64,000 nucleotides of DNA from Diplonema papillatum. Its lineage: Eukaryota > Euglenozoa > Diplonemea > Diplonemida > Diplonemidae. How positions within the stretch are numbered: the stretch's first letter is position 1; every line of letters starts with the position of its first letter. Where the stretch lies: contig JAPJBO010000485.1 of the NCBI GenBank assembly GCA_030068145.1, forward strand, positions 105,895 to 169,894. Direction: 5' to 3'. Shown in pieces: positions 1 through 11,230 of this stretch. The notes beneath the pieces are model-generated. The model did not search any database, was not told the origin of the DNA, and saw only the letters and a list, made by a program, of their open reading frames with translations. Both the position numbers and the translations under genes were made by a program.

Positions 1-104
1 GAGGCGCTTCGGGACTGTCAGGTGCATTCTGCACCGGGTTTCCGCTGCTCTCAGACCGCGCATTTTCTTGCGGCGCGATCTCGTATATGGACAGACATAG
101 CTGC

Positions 105-320
105 CCCAGCCTGTTGTGGCTCTTCAGACGCAAGCTACTGCTATTGGACCCGCAACGTGCAGAGCGGCACTTCCGAGTGCTTCTGCCTACCAACGTGTCT
201 GCTTTTTTGGAGTGCCTGCGCATCTGTTGGTTGTTGGCCGAACAAAGACGAGTCTGATCGTTGCGCGTAACACTGTATGCCTAGCAGTCTCAGAACTGCT
301 TCGAAGTTTCTTGAATGGCA
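105..320 (+). repeat. interspersed repeat B, copy 1
   Basis: This stretch is clearly similar, by eye close to nine bases in ten, to the reverse complement of 7140-7545. Shared landmarks are 'ctcttcagacgca', 'cctaccaacgtgtctgc' and 'gcgtaacactg'. No protein is recognisable in any frame, so it is annotated only as one arm of a dispersed, inverted repeat pair. Confidence 0.75.
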
Positions 321-1779
321 GGTAAGAATACGTGCCAGACTGATGACTTGTCGTCAGGAAGTACCATAGGCAAGGTAATGAGTGAAAACGCTTCACACCC
401 AGCTGCAAGGCCTTCGGCTGGTTGTATTTCGAAAACAAGCAGCACAACCATGTATTAATACCAATCTTCCCTTCAGTAGCCTGCCCTCCTTTCCTGAGCG
501 TCGGAACGTGGCCCTCCAGCCCCCCGCTCCTTTCGCGAGACGAGGCATTCTCCGTTTCCGTTCCACGTATGAAATGAGATGTATTGGACAAGCGCACGAG
601 CTCTGTGGAGTTTCGCTCAGACGTTGAGAAGTTCAATAGCCAACACACGCGCGCTGGGTTTCTGCTTAGAGATCTGCGTGTAAGCGTAGTGGCCCGTGTA
701 TAAACCATGTATCCTCCAGGTGAACATCTGCTCGTGTCCTGTACAGAGCCTTAGGCCTCGGACATGAGACCTGCTTCGTAGATATTAGCACCTTGGAGCC
801 CTTTTACTCCTGAACTCAGCATTGTGCTGGGCCGACAGAACAATCCAGCTAAGCTGAGTACACGCCGCACCGGGGGTGGAATGACCCCGTTACTCATGTG
901 GGTCGTCGGGTTGGTGTTTTTGCACTGACGGCGTCAAGGGACAGGCCAAAGTAGGTGTAACACCTTACAGACGGAGGGGAAGGGGGGGGTTGTCCAGGGT
1001 GCATAAAGCCGTCTGGGGAAACGCTGGGTCAAACTCAAGAGTTTTCTGACTCCAAAAATGAGCAAGCTGGCAAAAGGTTTCGTCACACACTCTATCCACA
1101 GAAGCAAGCTGTTGTTCCTTTTTGACATTTCTTTGTTCCTGGAGGCACTTTGATCCAACTTCAGCTGGGGGGGAGTCTGGGGGGGGGTTCTGCCTTTAGG
1201 GTTGAAAGGAAGCGGCACTCCGCAACGCGAGAGTACCTGTCGAGCCAGCCAGTCAGTTAGATCAACCTGTGCCACTACGCTAGCATTTTGGATCAGATGC
1301 GAGCCCCTCCATATGATCGTCCTTGACGTTCATGGTTTGAGCAACTCCCGCCGGCAGGTCTTCAAAACTGGCCGAAAACACTTTGCCTCACGACATTGTA
1401 TGGCCAACCGTAGTGGAAACGAAACAGGAGGAAGCAAACGTTTCGAGGTCTGCGTGCTCAAAGTTCTGATGATCCCTGATCGGTGGTGGAAGTTTTGGGC
1501 AGATACAGACAAAGCACGTGCATAGCAACAATCTTTGGCACGGGCATGTGATACTTGGACATATTTTTGAATTTTAAAGGCACCCGTCCGTAAGGGGTAA
1601 ACCTTCGAAGGGGTCAGCCATACCAACCTCCTCCCCGACCTACCAACACATTGATCGAGTGCCCTGAGTTTTTTAACTGATTGCTCAGACACGGTTGTAG
1701 GGGCCTTCTCCCCGTGACGGATTCGCCTGTGCTCTAGTAGCACAGGTGGTCCTGGCTTTGACGAGCTACGAACAGCCGC
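321..1779. other. no gene recognised
   Basis: Several short open frames occur here but none has recognisable motifs, a codon pattern like the tubulin or RAD51C exons, or convincing splice sites. G and C homopolymers occur near 980 and 1170. I see nothing I can name. Confidence 0.5.
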
Positions 1780-1935
1780 CTGACAAACCAGACTCACACC
1801 GCAGTCCTGTCTGCAGACACTCAGGTTCCGCGCTGATGGGTCCGCCTCATGTGTCCGTGGCTTAAAGGACCGAAACACGGAGCAGATAGGACCAGTGCGG
1901 TATTGAGCACATACCCATTCCAAGCACGTTCTTGC
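1780..1935. repeat. interspersed repeat A, copy 1
   Basis: The block matches 6506-6680 (landmarks 'ctgtctgcagacactca' and 'cgtggcttaa') and its second half matches 5895-6005, sharing 'ccaagcacgttcttgcaa'. Three diverged copies within 5 kb indicate a dispersed repeat. I could not recognise terminal repeats or an encoded protein. Confidence 0.7.
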
Positions 1936-2210
1936 AATCTCCCCGATCTACAAACACACATTCTTACTCGCTCACAAGCAGGAAAGGGAAAAAGGGGCAC
2001 CGCCGGTGGGCAATACGCGGGTACGCTTAGGTTGAAGTCCAACCGCGCCCTCTCTGCTGCCGGTACCAGACAAGGAAGGGGAGCGGCCGGGAAGGAACCT
2101 GGGGTCGCAGCCACACTCTCCCCCGCCCATCCCCCACCGACCACCTGCCGCCGACGCCCAGCAGCAGGAGGCGCTCACCCACCATAGGAAACTGCAGCGC
2201 ACGCCCGAAG

Positions 2211-2678
2211 ATGCTGGACGACGACGGGGTGCCACACAACCCGGGTTCGTGCGTTTGCGTCAACGGCGTGACCGACGGGTACAAGAGTAGGTGCCAGGCG
2301 TGCGGGATCATGTACTTCGGCGCGGTTGGCACCGGCACCGGGTGCACGACTTGCGGGAGCAAGGCGGTGCAGGACATTGCCGTCAGCAGGGGGACGCCCG
2401 ACTGGCAAGCCGACGTGCTGCGCCAGCACGGCATCGGAAGGCGGTCCTGGGCTGCCATGAGGGAGAAATGGGTAGAACGGCTGCCCACCGCCCGGGCGCT
2501 GACAGTCATCGAGCCGTCGCCGGACCTCGAAGAGGACGTCACCGACTGGCTGGAGGACGGCGGCGCGAGCATGGAGCGTCCCATTTCCCCTTCCATCCCT
2601 CTAGGCTACACCATCCAATGCCTCCGCAACCTCCCGACCTGGGTGCCTGTCGGACGCGTCAACCCGCCCGCTACGTAA
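2211..2678 (+). CDS. small cysteine-rich zinc-ribbon-like protein
   Basis: This is a 155-residue reading frame starting at an ATG at 2211, in a GC-rich island unlike its AT-richer surroundings. The N-terminal third has a C-x-C pair followed by CQAC and CTTC about eleven residues apart, a CxxC...CxxC arrangement typical of zinc ribbons. The C-terminal third carries an acidic, tryptophan-containing motif, PSPDLEEDV-x2-WLEDGGA. I do not recognise the family and assign no function. The same C-terminal motif recurs in two decayed copies downstream (3206-3660 and 4382-4468), so this looks like the intact member of a locally duplicated family. The final 12 or so residues are absent from the copies, where the frame stops after NLPT, so the true C-terminus or a splice site near 2640 is uncertain. 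Confidence 0.55.
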   Translation: MLDDDGVPHNPGSCVCVNGVTDGYKSRCQACGIMYFGAVGTGTGCTTCGSKAVQDIAVSRGTPDWQADVLRQHGIGRRSWAAMREKWVERLPTARALTVIEPSPDLEEDVTDWLEDGGASMERPISPSIPLGYTIQCLRNLPTWVPVGRVNPPAT

Positions 2679-3205
2679 CCGACGCACGAGCACCACGCGC
2701 GGGGAATGCCCCCAGTGAACAGTGGAAACGACGGAATCACCACCAAGGAAGGTTCGGGGTTGGAATGCAAAAAAAAGCTGCGTGGCGATAACCTGCTTTC
2801 GCCGGGTTCGCCGGTCGTCTCTTTTCGCGCGTGGAAGTGGAGTGTTTTCGCCTGTTCAGCCCGTCTTGATCGTCGCGTTACATTGCCGTTAGTGCGTTGC
2901 TCAGGGTAGTCGAAGGCCTGACAATCACACTAATGCAACAACTTCCCCACGCGGGGGGGGATGGTCGTGGAACCCTCCCCGGGATGACGAAGGCCGGGGA
3001 GAGCCGGGGGCAGTGAAGTAACGAAGCCCGCGAACGGTGGGTGGTGACCCCTCCGAAGAGCCTCCCTGGCCCTGGCCCACGCCTGATGCCGCAACCCCTT
3101 AGCCCGGGCGGCGGCGCTTTGGCATGAGCCAGGAACCTCAAGGGGAGCAGCGCGAGAGGCATCATCCACGCTTCAAAGGCCCACACACACTAATGCAACA
3201 AACTT

Positions 3206-3660
3206 ACATTGCCGTCAGTAGGGGGAGTGTTGCGGCAGCACGGCATCGGAAGGCGGTCCTGGGCTGCCATGAGGGAGAAATGGGTCGAGCACGGGCGCTG
3301 ACAGTCATCGAGCCGTCGCCTGACCTCGAAGAGGACGTCGCCGACTGGCTGGAGGACGGCGGCGCCAGCATGGCGCGTCAGATATCCCCTTCCATCCCTC
3401 TAGGCTACACCATCCAATGCCTCTGCAACCTCCCGACCTGACACACGAGCACCAACACCACCCAATACATGCGCGGGGAATGCCCCCAGTACACAGTGGA
3501 AACGACGGAATCACCACCAAGAAAGGTTCGGGGTTGGAATGCAAAAAAAAAAAAAAAAGCCGTGGCGATAGCCTGCTCCGCCGACTTCGCCAGTCACCTC
3601 TTTTCGCGCGTTGAAGTGGAGTGTTTTCGCCTGTTCAGCCCGTCTTGATCGTTGCGTTCA
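3206..3660 (+). pseudogene. partial duplicate of the 2211 zinc-ribbon gene
   Basis: The DNA from about 3206 matches 2370-2880. It carries the second half of the coding region and about 200 bp of 3' flank, including the 'gtggagtgttttcgcctgttcagcccg' region. The cysteine-rich half is missing, and internal deletions break the frame upstream of the conserved PSPDLEEDV segment. Its stop codon (3439-3441) follows NLPT. The A-run at about 3543 is roughly twice as long as in the parent (2768), a slippage difference. It is probably non-functional. Confidence 0.75.
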
Positions 3661-4381
3661 GGTGCGCACTGCTGCCTCTTCGCGCATTCGTCGGCAGTGC
3701 TTCTTCTTTTCGTCGCTCGGCACGCGGGAAAAAGTGAGCCAAGTGAGGAAGCCCCCCATTTCCTCGTTTCTCCCTGATTCGTGAAGCCGAACGTTACGGC
3801 GCTCCCTTCTCTCTCCCTTTCCGCTACTGGAACAACCATACGCGGGGCACGTTGGCAACACGAATACCACCCCCCCATACATACGCGGCACGGATTGCGT
3901 GAGGCCTTGCTTGCTTTCTGCTTGACTTTGCCTTGGGCCAATCATGACAAGATTTTAAGCCACGGGGTACAGCCTTCTACGAATCGTGCTTTCGACTACC
4001 CGCTGGCTTCGCAGCCGAGCCTTCGCGTGGCGGACGCAATCAGGTGGTTCCTTGTTTCCTCCTGGACTGTCGGTTCCCGCGGCTTTTCAGGCCACGGAGT
4101 TGAATCGAGTTGGATTCTTCGGACATGTATTGGCAATGGAGTTACCATTGTTATCCAACTGAGCCCAAAAGGCACCCTCCCCGCGTAGATTGCCACCGAT
4201 TTTAATGAGCCGTCTCCAGCATCCACTGTCGCGGTTTGTAAGCCCTTGCCGGACGGAGCACGCGGGGTTGTTCGTGGAAACGTCGGTGCACACGGTGCAC
4301 GCGCAATCGCGTTCATCGATGTTCGAGATATTTTTTTGCAAGTCTTGACGCGACGACGAAAACCGCTCCGTGCACCCCCCG

Positions 4382-4468
4382 GGCGCTGACGTGTGCATAC
4401 CGTCGCCTGATCTGGAAAAAGAGGTGCCGAGCTGGCTGGAAGAAGATGGTGGCGCGGTCACCAGCTGA
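4382..4468 (+). pseudogene. diverged third fragment of the zinc-ribbon family
   Basis: A 28-codon open segment ending in TGA reads GADVC, then PSPDLEKEV, then WLEEDGGAVTS. This is clearly related to the C-terminal motif of the protein at 2211-2678 but much more diverged than the 3206 copy. No cysteine ribbon is visible upstream in frame. It could be the last exon of an unrecognised paralogue; I favour a fragment. Confidence 0.5.
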
Positions 4469-4499
4469 TGAGCCGGCCATCCCCTCTTGATAGACCGTG

Positions 4500-4636
4500 A
4501 CTGAAGAATACAGCACCGGGCAATTCGATGCAGTTCTAGGGACTAGAGATGGACCTGATAGACCGTGGTGGACCGTCATTCACTGTGATAAACACTTCGA
4601 TGCAGTTTCAAGAGATAGGGACGGACCGGCTCACCT
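4500..4636. repeat. interspersed repeat F, copy 1
   Basis: Nearly identical to 41187-41332; both begin with 'gaatacagcaccgggcaatt' and end with 'agggacggaccggctca'. The 41-kb copy carries about 9 extra bases. No terminal repeats or protein were seen. Confidence 0.85.
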
Positions 4637-5894
4637 GGGTCCCCTCCCTTTGCTGAACTGACGCGACGGCAGACGACGGCGACGTTATCGAGTAACGCTC
4701 GACAGCCCGTGAACACTGCTTTGGCCGCACCTGCACTCTACAACTCTCAATGCTCCGGCTCCCGGAATAGTCTGTCCCCGTGCAGGCGTACCGAGGGCAT
4801 CCAGAGACTAAGTGAGGGCTTGCTGCCGGTGTTGGAACACTGTTGTCGAGGGGAGGAAGAAAGAAAGAAAAGCTCCCGCCCACCTCAATCCTACGCAGCT
4901 GCCGACGGTACAGAGTCTGGCACAAGCCGTCGTTCAGCACACAAACTTGGGACCTATAAAAGGGACATTGTCCGCAAAGTCTGGAAACCACCAGTCGCTA
5001 AAAGGTAAGAAACGAAAACAGTAGGTGCAGCGAGTCTGGCGCTGCGGACGACGAGCAACCCTCGTGTGGACAAGTGATTACCGTGCTGTCGACGGGCAGG
5101 AAAAGGTCGGAAGACAACGAACTGACCGTTCCCCGTCGGAAACATAACAGGTCCAGCACACGTGGAATGTTATCACCGCCATTTAAGATTATCGAGGCGA
5201 GGTCATGCCAGATTAGTTAGCTATGTCAGAGCGGAGTGCTGCTCCTATTCAGAATGTGATTGACTCACTTTAGTGATTAGCGTTCTTGCCTTATGAATAC
5301 CAGTCTCTTTCATTTGCCAGCTCGAGTGCCTTCGGCGTCAACTTAGGAACCCTCCGCTTCTTTGCGAACATCTCCTCGTATCCACTCCTCAGAGTGAGAC
5401 TGGAGAGTCTGGTTCGTTCGCCCAAGAAACTGACCAACGCAAGCCCCGCCTCTTTCGAGAAGCCTTGGGCGTCTTTTGACCAGCATGCGCACACACATAC
5501 ACACACAAACACCCACGCACACGTGAACGTCTCTGCGCAGGAAGGCGCGGGTCACAGATGCGCATTTTCCCTTGCCATTCATCCCTCTCACACACCTCCC
5601 CCATCCCCTGTGCCCCCCTTTTAAGCCAGTAATCCCGCATGCACGAAGTAGGTCGTTTATACTCAATCTGACCGGCATCGCTTGGGATATCAAACCGATC
5701 GCAGTAAACGGGCTGGGGTCGTGCCAGAAAAAAAAAAAAAAAAAACTGATCCTACCGCAGGCGTCAAGAATTGGGAATAGTGCAGGAATAGTTGACGAGA
5801 CCTCTTGAGTTTGTGCTGCTCACGATTGCGGGGGTCACCGTCATGCCGACACTGTGTCATGCCGACACTGTGGTTCCGCTGATGATGGTCCGCC
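4637..5894. other. no gene recognised; simple repeats
   Basis: The stretch contains a short (CA)n tract near 5487-5520 and an A-run at about 5729-5746. A piece at 5775-5820 is related to repeat G ('gacctcttgagtttgtgct'). No supported gene. Confidence 0.5.
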
Positions 5895-6680
5895 GAAGGA
5901 CCGAACACGGCGCAGGCGGGACCAGTGCCAGTGTGCTCTGGCCAGCCCCCACGCTGCCAGAGCGGAGTTGAGCACATCGCCGTTCCAAGCACGTTCTTGC
6001 AACCCCCACGGCTGGAAGTGGGAGAACAGCATTTCCCTCAGGCTTCTTCCCTCATTGAACAGTGATTGTGTGAAAGGTGTGCACATCCGAACTGCCGAGG
6101 GTTTGCACGGCTTTCGTAGCGGAGGAGGGGAGGCGCCACTTGTCTTCGGGCACGAGCGTAGTGCTACCTCGGTAAGCCGACCCATCCCCTTCTCTCTAGA
6201 CCGTGATAGACAGCCGTTGCGATGCGGTGCCAGTGGGTGCCTCTCGGCGGTCAAAAAAAAAAAAAAAAAAAAGCTCTTCGATTTTTTAAGCTCTTTTTTC
6301 TTCTTCTTTTTTCTTGTTTTTTTTTTTTTTTTTTTTTTGCTTTTGTTCTTTTTTTTTTGAGTTCTTGGAAACGTAGCAGGCGGAACGTTCCGGAAAGGCG
6401 GCGGTGAGACTCCAATCAGGAGTTCCAGAAAACGGATGGCAACCTGGCGCGGGTGCGCATCTGACCATCCTCTTGCCCCCCGCCACCCTCAACCCCTGGC
6501 TGTGACGAGCTATGAACAACCGCGACACACCGGACTCACACCGCTGTTCTGTCTGCAGACACTCAAGTTTCTGATCCGCTCTTACGTGTTCGTGGCTTAA
6601 CGATAGAAACCCGGTGCAGATGGGACCGGTGCGGTGTCGGACACAAAGCCATGACGGCAAGCGCGTTCTTGTCTCAATCC
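5895..6680. repeat. repeat A copies 2 and 3 around long A/T homopolymers
   Basis: Segments 5895-6005 and 6506-6680 are diverged copies of the repeat at 1780-1935. Between them lie an A-run (about 6253-6271) and pyrimidine/T-runs (6292-6358). No coding sequence is supported. Confidence 0.65.
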
Positions 6681-7139
6681 CCACCCCAAGCGTGAACGGT
6701 TGGCATACTTGATCTCAGACAATGGCCTTTCTTCGGTTACTACCCGCGCCGTTCCTTTCTTTCCTCTATTTGCACCGTGGGCGAGCGGAGCTGTTTAGTC
6801 CACGCCCCGAATCACCGTCTGAGGGGTGATCCGCGAGGGCCCTGCCAAGGGGCAAAGCGCAAGAAACGACGTAAATCGTTGACCGCAAAGGACGTAAGCA
6901 CAAAGCCTCGCTACAAAAGCGCACCGCAAGCGCTAGGGTAGAGCTGGCTGCAAAATGTGCAAGCGTTTACGTTTTCGTTGGCAGATTTGGCGAAAGCCGT
7001 TTGCCAACGGTTGAAAATGTCTACCGGAATGCAGTGCAAGTCTGGCGACCACAAGTACAAGCACCATGGATCCACAAACACAAACACACTGGCCATCGCC
7101 GAACGAGGGAGCGTCCGGGTTTAGGTTTAGTAAAATGCA
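6681..7139. other. no gene recognised
   Basis: Short open frames only, with no recognisable motif or repeat landmarks. Confidence 0.4.
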
Positions 7140-7545
7140 CTAAGAAACATCGAGCGGTTCTGAGACTGCTAGGCATGCAGTGTTACGCGCAACGAACAGA
7201 CTCGCCTTTGTTCGGGCAACAACCAACAGATGCGCAGGCACTCAAATTTTGACCCTGCATGGTACAAAGTCGGATTGGGTGGTTGCGCCTTCGGCGTGAT
7301 TCGTTTGCAACACTAAACAGTCGTCTGGCCTTGGAGCACTTGAAGGTCGTATTTTCCCGTCTTTTTTCCAAGTTTTTCGCCGACTTCCTCTAGGGTTTAC
7401 CATGCAGGGTCAAAACCTTGTGTCTTTTTAAAACGCTTAAAGCGCAGGCACTCAAAAAAGCAGACACGTTGGTAGGCAGGAGCACTCGGATGTGCCGCTC
7501 TGCACTCCAATAGCAGCAGCATGCGTCTGAAGAGCGATGACGAGC
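7140..7545 (-). repeat. interspersed repeat B, inverted copy with an insertion
   Basis: The reverse complement matches 105-320 but is split by about 190 bp of unrelated sequence at 7248-7440. The word 'gcgcaggcactcaaa' occurs on both sides of the split (7232 and 7441), as expected if an insertion was accompanied by a local duplication. Confidence 0.75.
7247..7415. mobile_element. MITE-like 169-bp element with 18-bp TIRs
   Basis: The segment begins with ttttgaccctgcatggta (7247-7264) and ends with its perfect reverse complement (7398-7415). It sits inside a copy of repeat B that lacks it at 105-320. It has no coding capacity. Size, perfect terminal inverted repeats and position inside another repeat fit a non-autonomous DNA transposon. 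A direct repeat of the host repeat flanks the wider 7248-7440 insertion, but no immediate short target duplication is evident. Confidence 0.65.
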
Positions 7546-7803
7546 ACAAGCACCAACGTGCAGCCGACAACGCAGTACAAAGCACAGCCCCGAGCACAAC
7601 GCGTGCGGAACTCCAAACCAACAACAACCCTAAGGTACAGGAATCTCAAGCAAACCTCAACTCTAAACATTGCATTTGCTTTGAAATAACCCGTCTACGA
7701 CGAAGGTCACCCGGAGACTCCAAAACCCCGGAAACTATAATTCTAAAAACAACCGCAGGGTATCAGTCCCCCTTATTTCTCCCCCGCCTGTGGTCCTCCA
7801 CCG

Positions 7804-7854
7804 TTTTCCGCTTCCTTTTTTTTTTCTTTTTTTTTTTTTTTTGCTTTTTCCCAG
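7804..7854 (+). promoter_or_regulatory. pyrimidine tract and 3' splice acceptor before RRM gene
   Basis: About 40 nearly uninterrupted pyrimidines end in CCCAG, four bases before the ATG at 7859. This is a strong 3' splice site and implies either a 5'UTR intron or a trans-splice acceptor. It also argues for the 7859 start. Confidence 0.6.
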
Positions 7855-7858
7855 CAAG

Positions 7859-8639
7859 ATGATGGGCATGAGATCTGACGGCATGGGCGGCGGCATGGGA
7901 GGCGGCATGGGCGACGGCATGGGCATGGGGCTCGGGATGGGGATGGGGATGAAGGACCAGCAGGACGCCCTGTGCAACCTGCTGGTTAACTACCTGCCCA
8001 TGCACATGGGCGAGAACCAGATGCGCGACTTGTTCGGGAAGTACGGGCCGCTGGCGAAGGTGAAGCTGATCACTGACCCCGTCACGAACGCGAGCAGGTG
8101 CTACGGGTTCGTGTCGTACACGAAGAGAGAGCACGCGGAGCAGGCCATCAGGGGGCTCTGCGGGTACCCGATCAGTGGGAAGAAGTTGAGGGTCGCGTAC
8201 GCGCAGCCGACGGGGGGGCCGTCGCCGTCGGTCAACGTTTTTTTCACCGGATTCGGCACCGCCCTCGACGAGCACGGCCTTGCGGACCGCTGCCGGAAGT
8301 ACGGAGAAGTTCAGGACGTGAGCGTCTTGGACCCGGCGAAGCACCCGAGGGGCGTCGGCTTCGTGCGCTTCGCGACCGTCGCGCAGGCGGAGCACTGCGT
8401 CGGCGCGCTGCGCAACTACGAGATCCAGACCAGCCAGGGCAACATCAGCATCCGCGCGGACTTCGCGGAGAGGAAGCGCAAGCCGCAGGCGCACGCCCTC
8501 GGCGCCCCTCCCAACCGCGGTGGCGGCATGGGCCACCACGGCCAGATGCAGCCCAACATGTTCAACTTCCCGCACTTCGGCGGCATGGGCGGAGGCATGG
8601 GCGGTGGTATGGGCGGCGGAATGCCCGGCGGAATGTCTG
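7859..8639 (+). CDS. RNA-binding protein, exon 1 (RRM1, RRM2)
   Basis: This exon encodes a Gly/Met-rich N-terminus (residues 1-31) and two RNA-recognition motifs. RRM1 (about 39-115) has RNP2 LLVNYL and RNP1 RCYGFVSY. RRM2 (about 123-205) has RNP2 VFFTGF and RNP1 RGVGFVRF. A Gly/Met-rich linker follows. The architecture and the LLVNYLP signature resemble ELAV/Hu-type proteins and the kinetoplastid UBP family, which bind U/AU-rich mRNA and control stability or translation; that role is inferred. The start at 7859 directly follows a splice acceptor. The exon ends at 8639 in phase 1 before GTATCA. The exon at 17748 begins in the matching phase, restoring a glycine (GMSG|SPTNTC). The intron between them is 9.1 kb and contains an entire antisense transposon. 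Confidence 0.8.
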
Positions 8640-8656
8640 GTATCAGCTTTTTTTTT

Positions 8657-9185
8657 GTATAAGCACCTGCTTTGTAGGAAATGCTTGAGGAGACTGCCAG
8701 TTGCGATAGATCAAAGGAGGTAAATGTGCTGTAGCCCACACGAAACACAGGTAAATCTGGGTTTAGTGGCGGGCGTAAGCGTTCAACAAAAAAGACCCAC
8801 TTTGTAGTTGTATTGTTTTCTCCCCCTCTAGCCTCCTTCGAAATGAGCACAAGGCAGTCCCTCGAGTATTTTTACCAAACATGAAATGTTGGAGGAAATG
8901 AGAAGCTCGTCGCCGCAAACCGTGGCGTTTTCACTTGCGTCCTGAATCCAGCTTTACGTAAAAAAACGATCAGGCACTGCGTTCAACGAAAACAACTCTC
9001 TCTTCCCGTCATCATCATTATTAGTTTTGTATCAGCCGCGGTTGTGCGAGTGACGAGCTCTTATTTTTTACATAAGCGCCAGCTTGGAAGGAAATTCTCG
9101 ACGATTGCTGCCAGATAAAGAACCGAACGGATCCCAAGTGCTGTAACTACCGAACCACGTGTTGGACGGACGCGAGGTCATGCGG
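8657..9185. repeat. composite interspersed repeat C, copy 1
   Basis: Part C1 (8660-8760; landmark 'gtgctgtagcccacacgaa') recurs at 17116-17290, 38985-39080 and, inverted, at 51625-51705. Part C2 (8868-9000; 'accaaacatgaaatgttgg') recurs at 51476-51600. The tail (9070-9185; 'gggatcccaagtgctgtaac' in the 18.7-kb copy) recurs at 18660-18775. The modules are shuffled and inverted between copies. No encoded protein was recognised. Confidence 0.8.
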
Positions 9186-9350
9186 GTCTACCCCTGCACC
9201 ACACAAACACAACAGGTCAAAGTCCTGAGTGAGAAAACAACACACGCTGGTGTAAGCGAAGCACAAATCAGATTGTGTTTGTATTGTATTTGCCCATCTA
9301 CACGGTTGTGAAACGAATGGATTATTGTAGATTATTGTATTTCCCCCGCC

Positions 9351-9446
9351 GACCAAGAATTATTGTATTTTTATTGTACATTATTGTATATTATTGTACA
9401 TTATTGTACATTATTGTATATTATTGTACATTATTGTACACGCAGT
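9351..9446. repeat. AT-rich minisatellite (ttattgtaca)n
   Basis: Roughly eight units of a 10-11-bp motif, alternating ttattgtaca and ttattgtata. It lies in intron 1 of the RRM gene. Confidence 0.9.
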
Positions 9447-9830
9447 GCTGCAGGGGGTAAGGCGTGTGGAAGGTTCACGACAGGTTTTACACGGAATGAC
9501 CCGATGAACTCGACAGACTTCCGAACATGGTGTCTTTGTCAGGGGTGCTCGAGCGCAAAAAGACAGCGTTGCAGTTCAAGAGGGTGAAAATGCAGCAGGT
9601 GCCATATCATCGGCTACCAGAAAAAGCGACAAGCATTCGGAAAGGCAGTTGCCACGACAGGTGTCTTGGCGAGGAGGACGTCTTGGTGGATCTTCACTTC
9701 GATCTTCACTTTGGCAATCTTCACTTCGGACTCAGTTCAGCCCGGAAATTGAAGTGAAGACCCCCTTGATACAGACGTTTGCTTCAAAACGACGTTTTCA
9801 GGGTCGAACCACCTGATCCTGACCCAAGTT

Positions 9831-9893
9831 TCGGGGAGTTTCGGGGAGTTTCGGGGAGTTTCGGGTAGTTTCGGGGAGTTTCGGGGAGTTTCC
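9831..9893. repeat. 10-bp tandem repeat (agtttcgggg)n
   Basis: Six consecutive 10-bp units, one with gggt replacing gggg. Intronic, with no coding role. Confidence 0.9.
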
Positions 9894-10094
9894 CTGTTTG
9901 GGACTGGTATGACGCATGCTTCCACTTGCTCAGGCGTTTCTTGTAAGATGCTTTCGCTATCATTTTGCGGAATTTCGCAGCTCCAGAGAATGCCTCAACG
10001 GAATTACCCGACTGGACCGGAAGTCATCCGCATGTTGAAAGCTGAAATGGACCGTGAACCGCAGGCAGAGTCCGTGATGACAGACCTGACGGTA

Positions 10095-10690
10095 ACGATT
10101 TTTCCAGATTTTGGCCATTTTGGGCCAATTTTGCCGATATCCAGATTTTGGCCATTTTGGGCCATTTTTGCCGATTTTTCCTACATGAGTTTTGCACGTC
10201 TCAACACTGAACCTTGACAGGTAGGACCGAGAATTCCAACAGGTAACGAAGAAATGTTCGCGTGTTATTCTACTCCAATTACAGGACAAGTTATGCAACA
10301 GTTCAAAAAGCAAATTCAGTTCATTCGTTTCGCAAATTGGGAAAAATGGGCAAAAATGGGCCAAAGTGGCCAAAACCTGGAAAAATCGGCAAAAACGGCC
10401 CAAAATGGCCAAAATCTGCAAAAATGGCCCAATATCGCCAAAATCTGGACATGGCAAAATTGGCCCAAAATGGCCAAAATCTGGAAAAATCGGCAAAAAT
10501 GGCCAAAATCTGGAAAAATCGGCAAAGTGGCCCAAAATGGCCAAAAACTGGAAAATCGGCAAAAATGGCCCAAAATGGCCAAAATCTGGAAAAATCGGCA
10601 AAGATGGCCCAAAATGGCCAAAATCTGGAAAAACCGGCCAAAATGGCCCTAAATGGCCAAAATCTGGAAAATCTGGAAAAATTGAAAATT
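10095..10690. repeat. minisatellite in inverted arms (ccaaaatggcc family)
   Basis: From 10330 to 10690 the sequence is a degenerate tandem array built from aaaatggccaaaatctgg and aaaaatcggc words. At 10095-10175 the same words appear in reverse complement (ccagattttggccattttgg). A non-repetitive spacer of about 150 bp separates the arms, so the transcript could fold into a long imperfect hairpin. The array ends within 10 bp of the left terminal repeat of the 6-kb transposon. Confidence 0.8.
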
Positions 10691-11230
10691 TTGAAAATGG
10701 GGTAGACGGTTTTTTTTTTTTGGCCCATGTCCGATCGGCCCCAGAAATTTACGCGCGCGCGCGCAAAAAAAAAACTTTTCAGAAAAAAAAAACTTTTGCA
10801 GCAAAACTTTCTGCATACCCATGGGTTACATTATGCTCTACTGGCCGGCCCGTCTTGACTCTTTCGTGCCTGTTGTTGGCTCCTCCCCCCTTCCCGCTGC
10901 AGGGAGCGTTGTGTGGCAGCTGCCGTCTTAGCGTAAAATTCTCACGTTTGCAAGGAGAACGGTGTGAAGAGGACATGGTTCTACCTGAATCAATGCAATG
11001 GAAATGATGCGTGCACAAGGTTGTTCGAAGGCCGTCGTCGTGATCGAAATGCGCGGAAAAGAGGCGCCGACACAGGGGAAACAGCGCACTGAAGAGCGGA
11101 AGCAAACCTAAGAATACGGAAGAGCGTGACCATCAGGCACACGCTAGACCGGAAAGGATGAAATTTTGTGCTCCGTGTGAAAGCTAGTATACTAGACCAC
11201 GAAGTAGATCAGATCATCATGGCAGATGGA

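Noticed and set aside
7763..8575. 270-codon antisense ORF opposite the RRM exon
   Set aside because: A shadow of the GC-rich RRM exon, with no motif of its own.
10366..11007. ORF of repeated Lys-Trp-Pro-Lys residues
   Set aside because: A direct translation of the aaaatggccaaaatctgg minisatellite.
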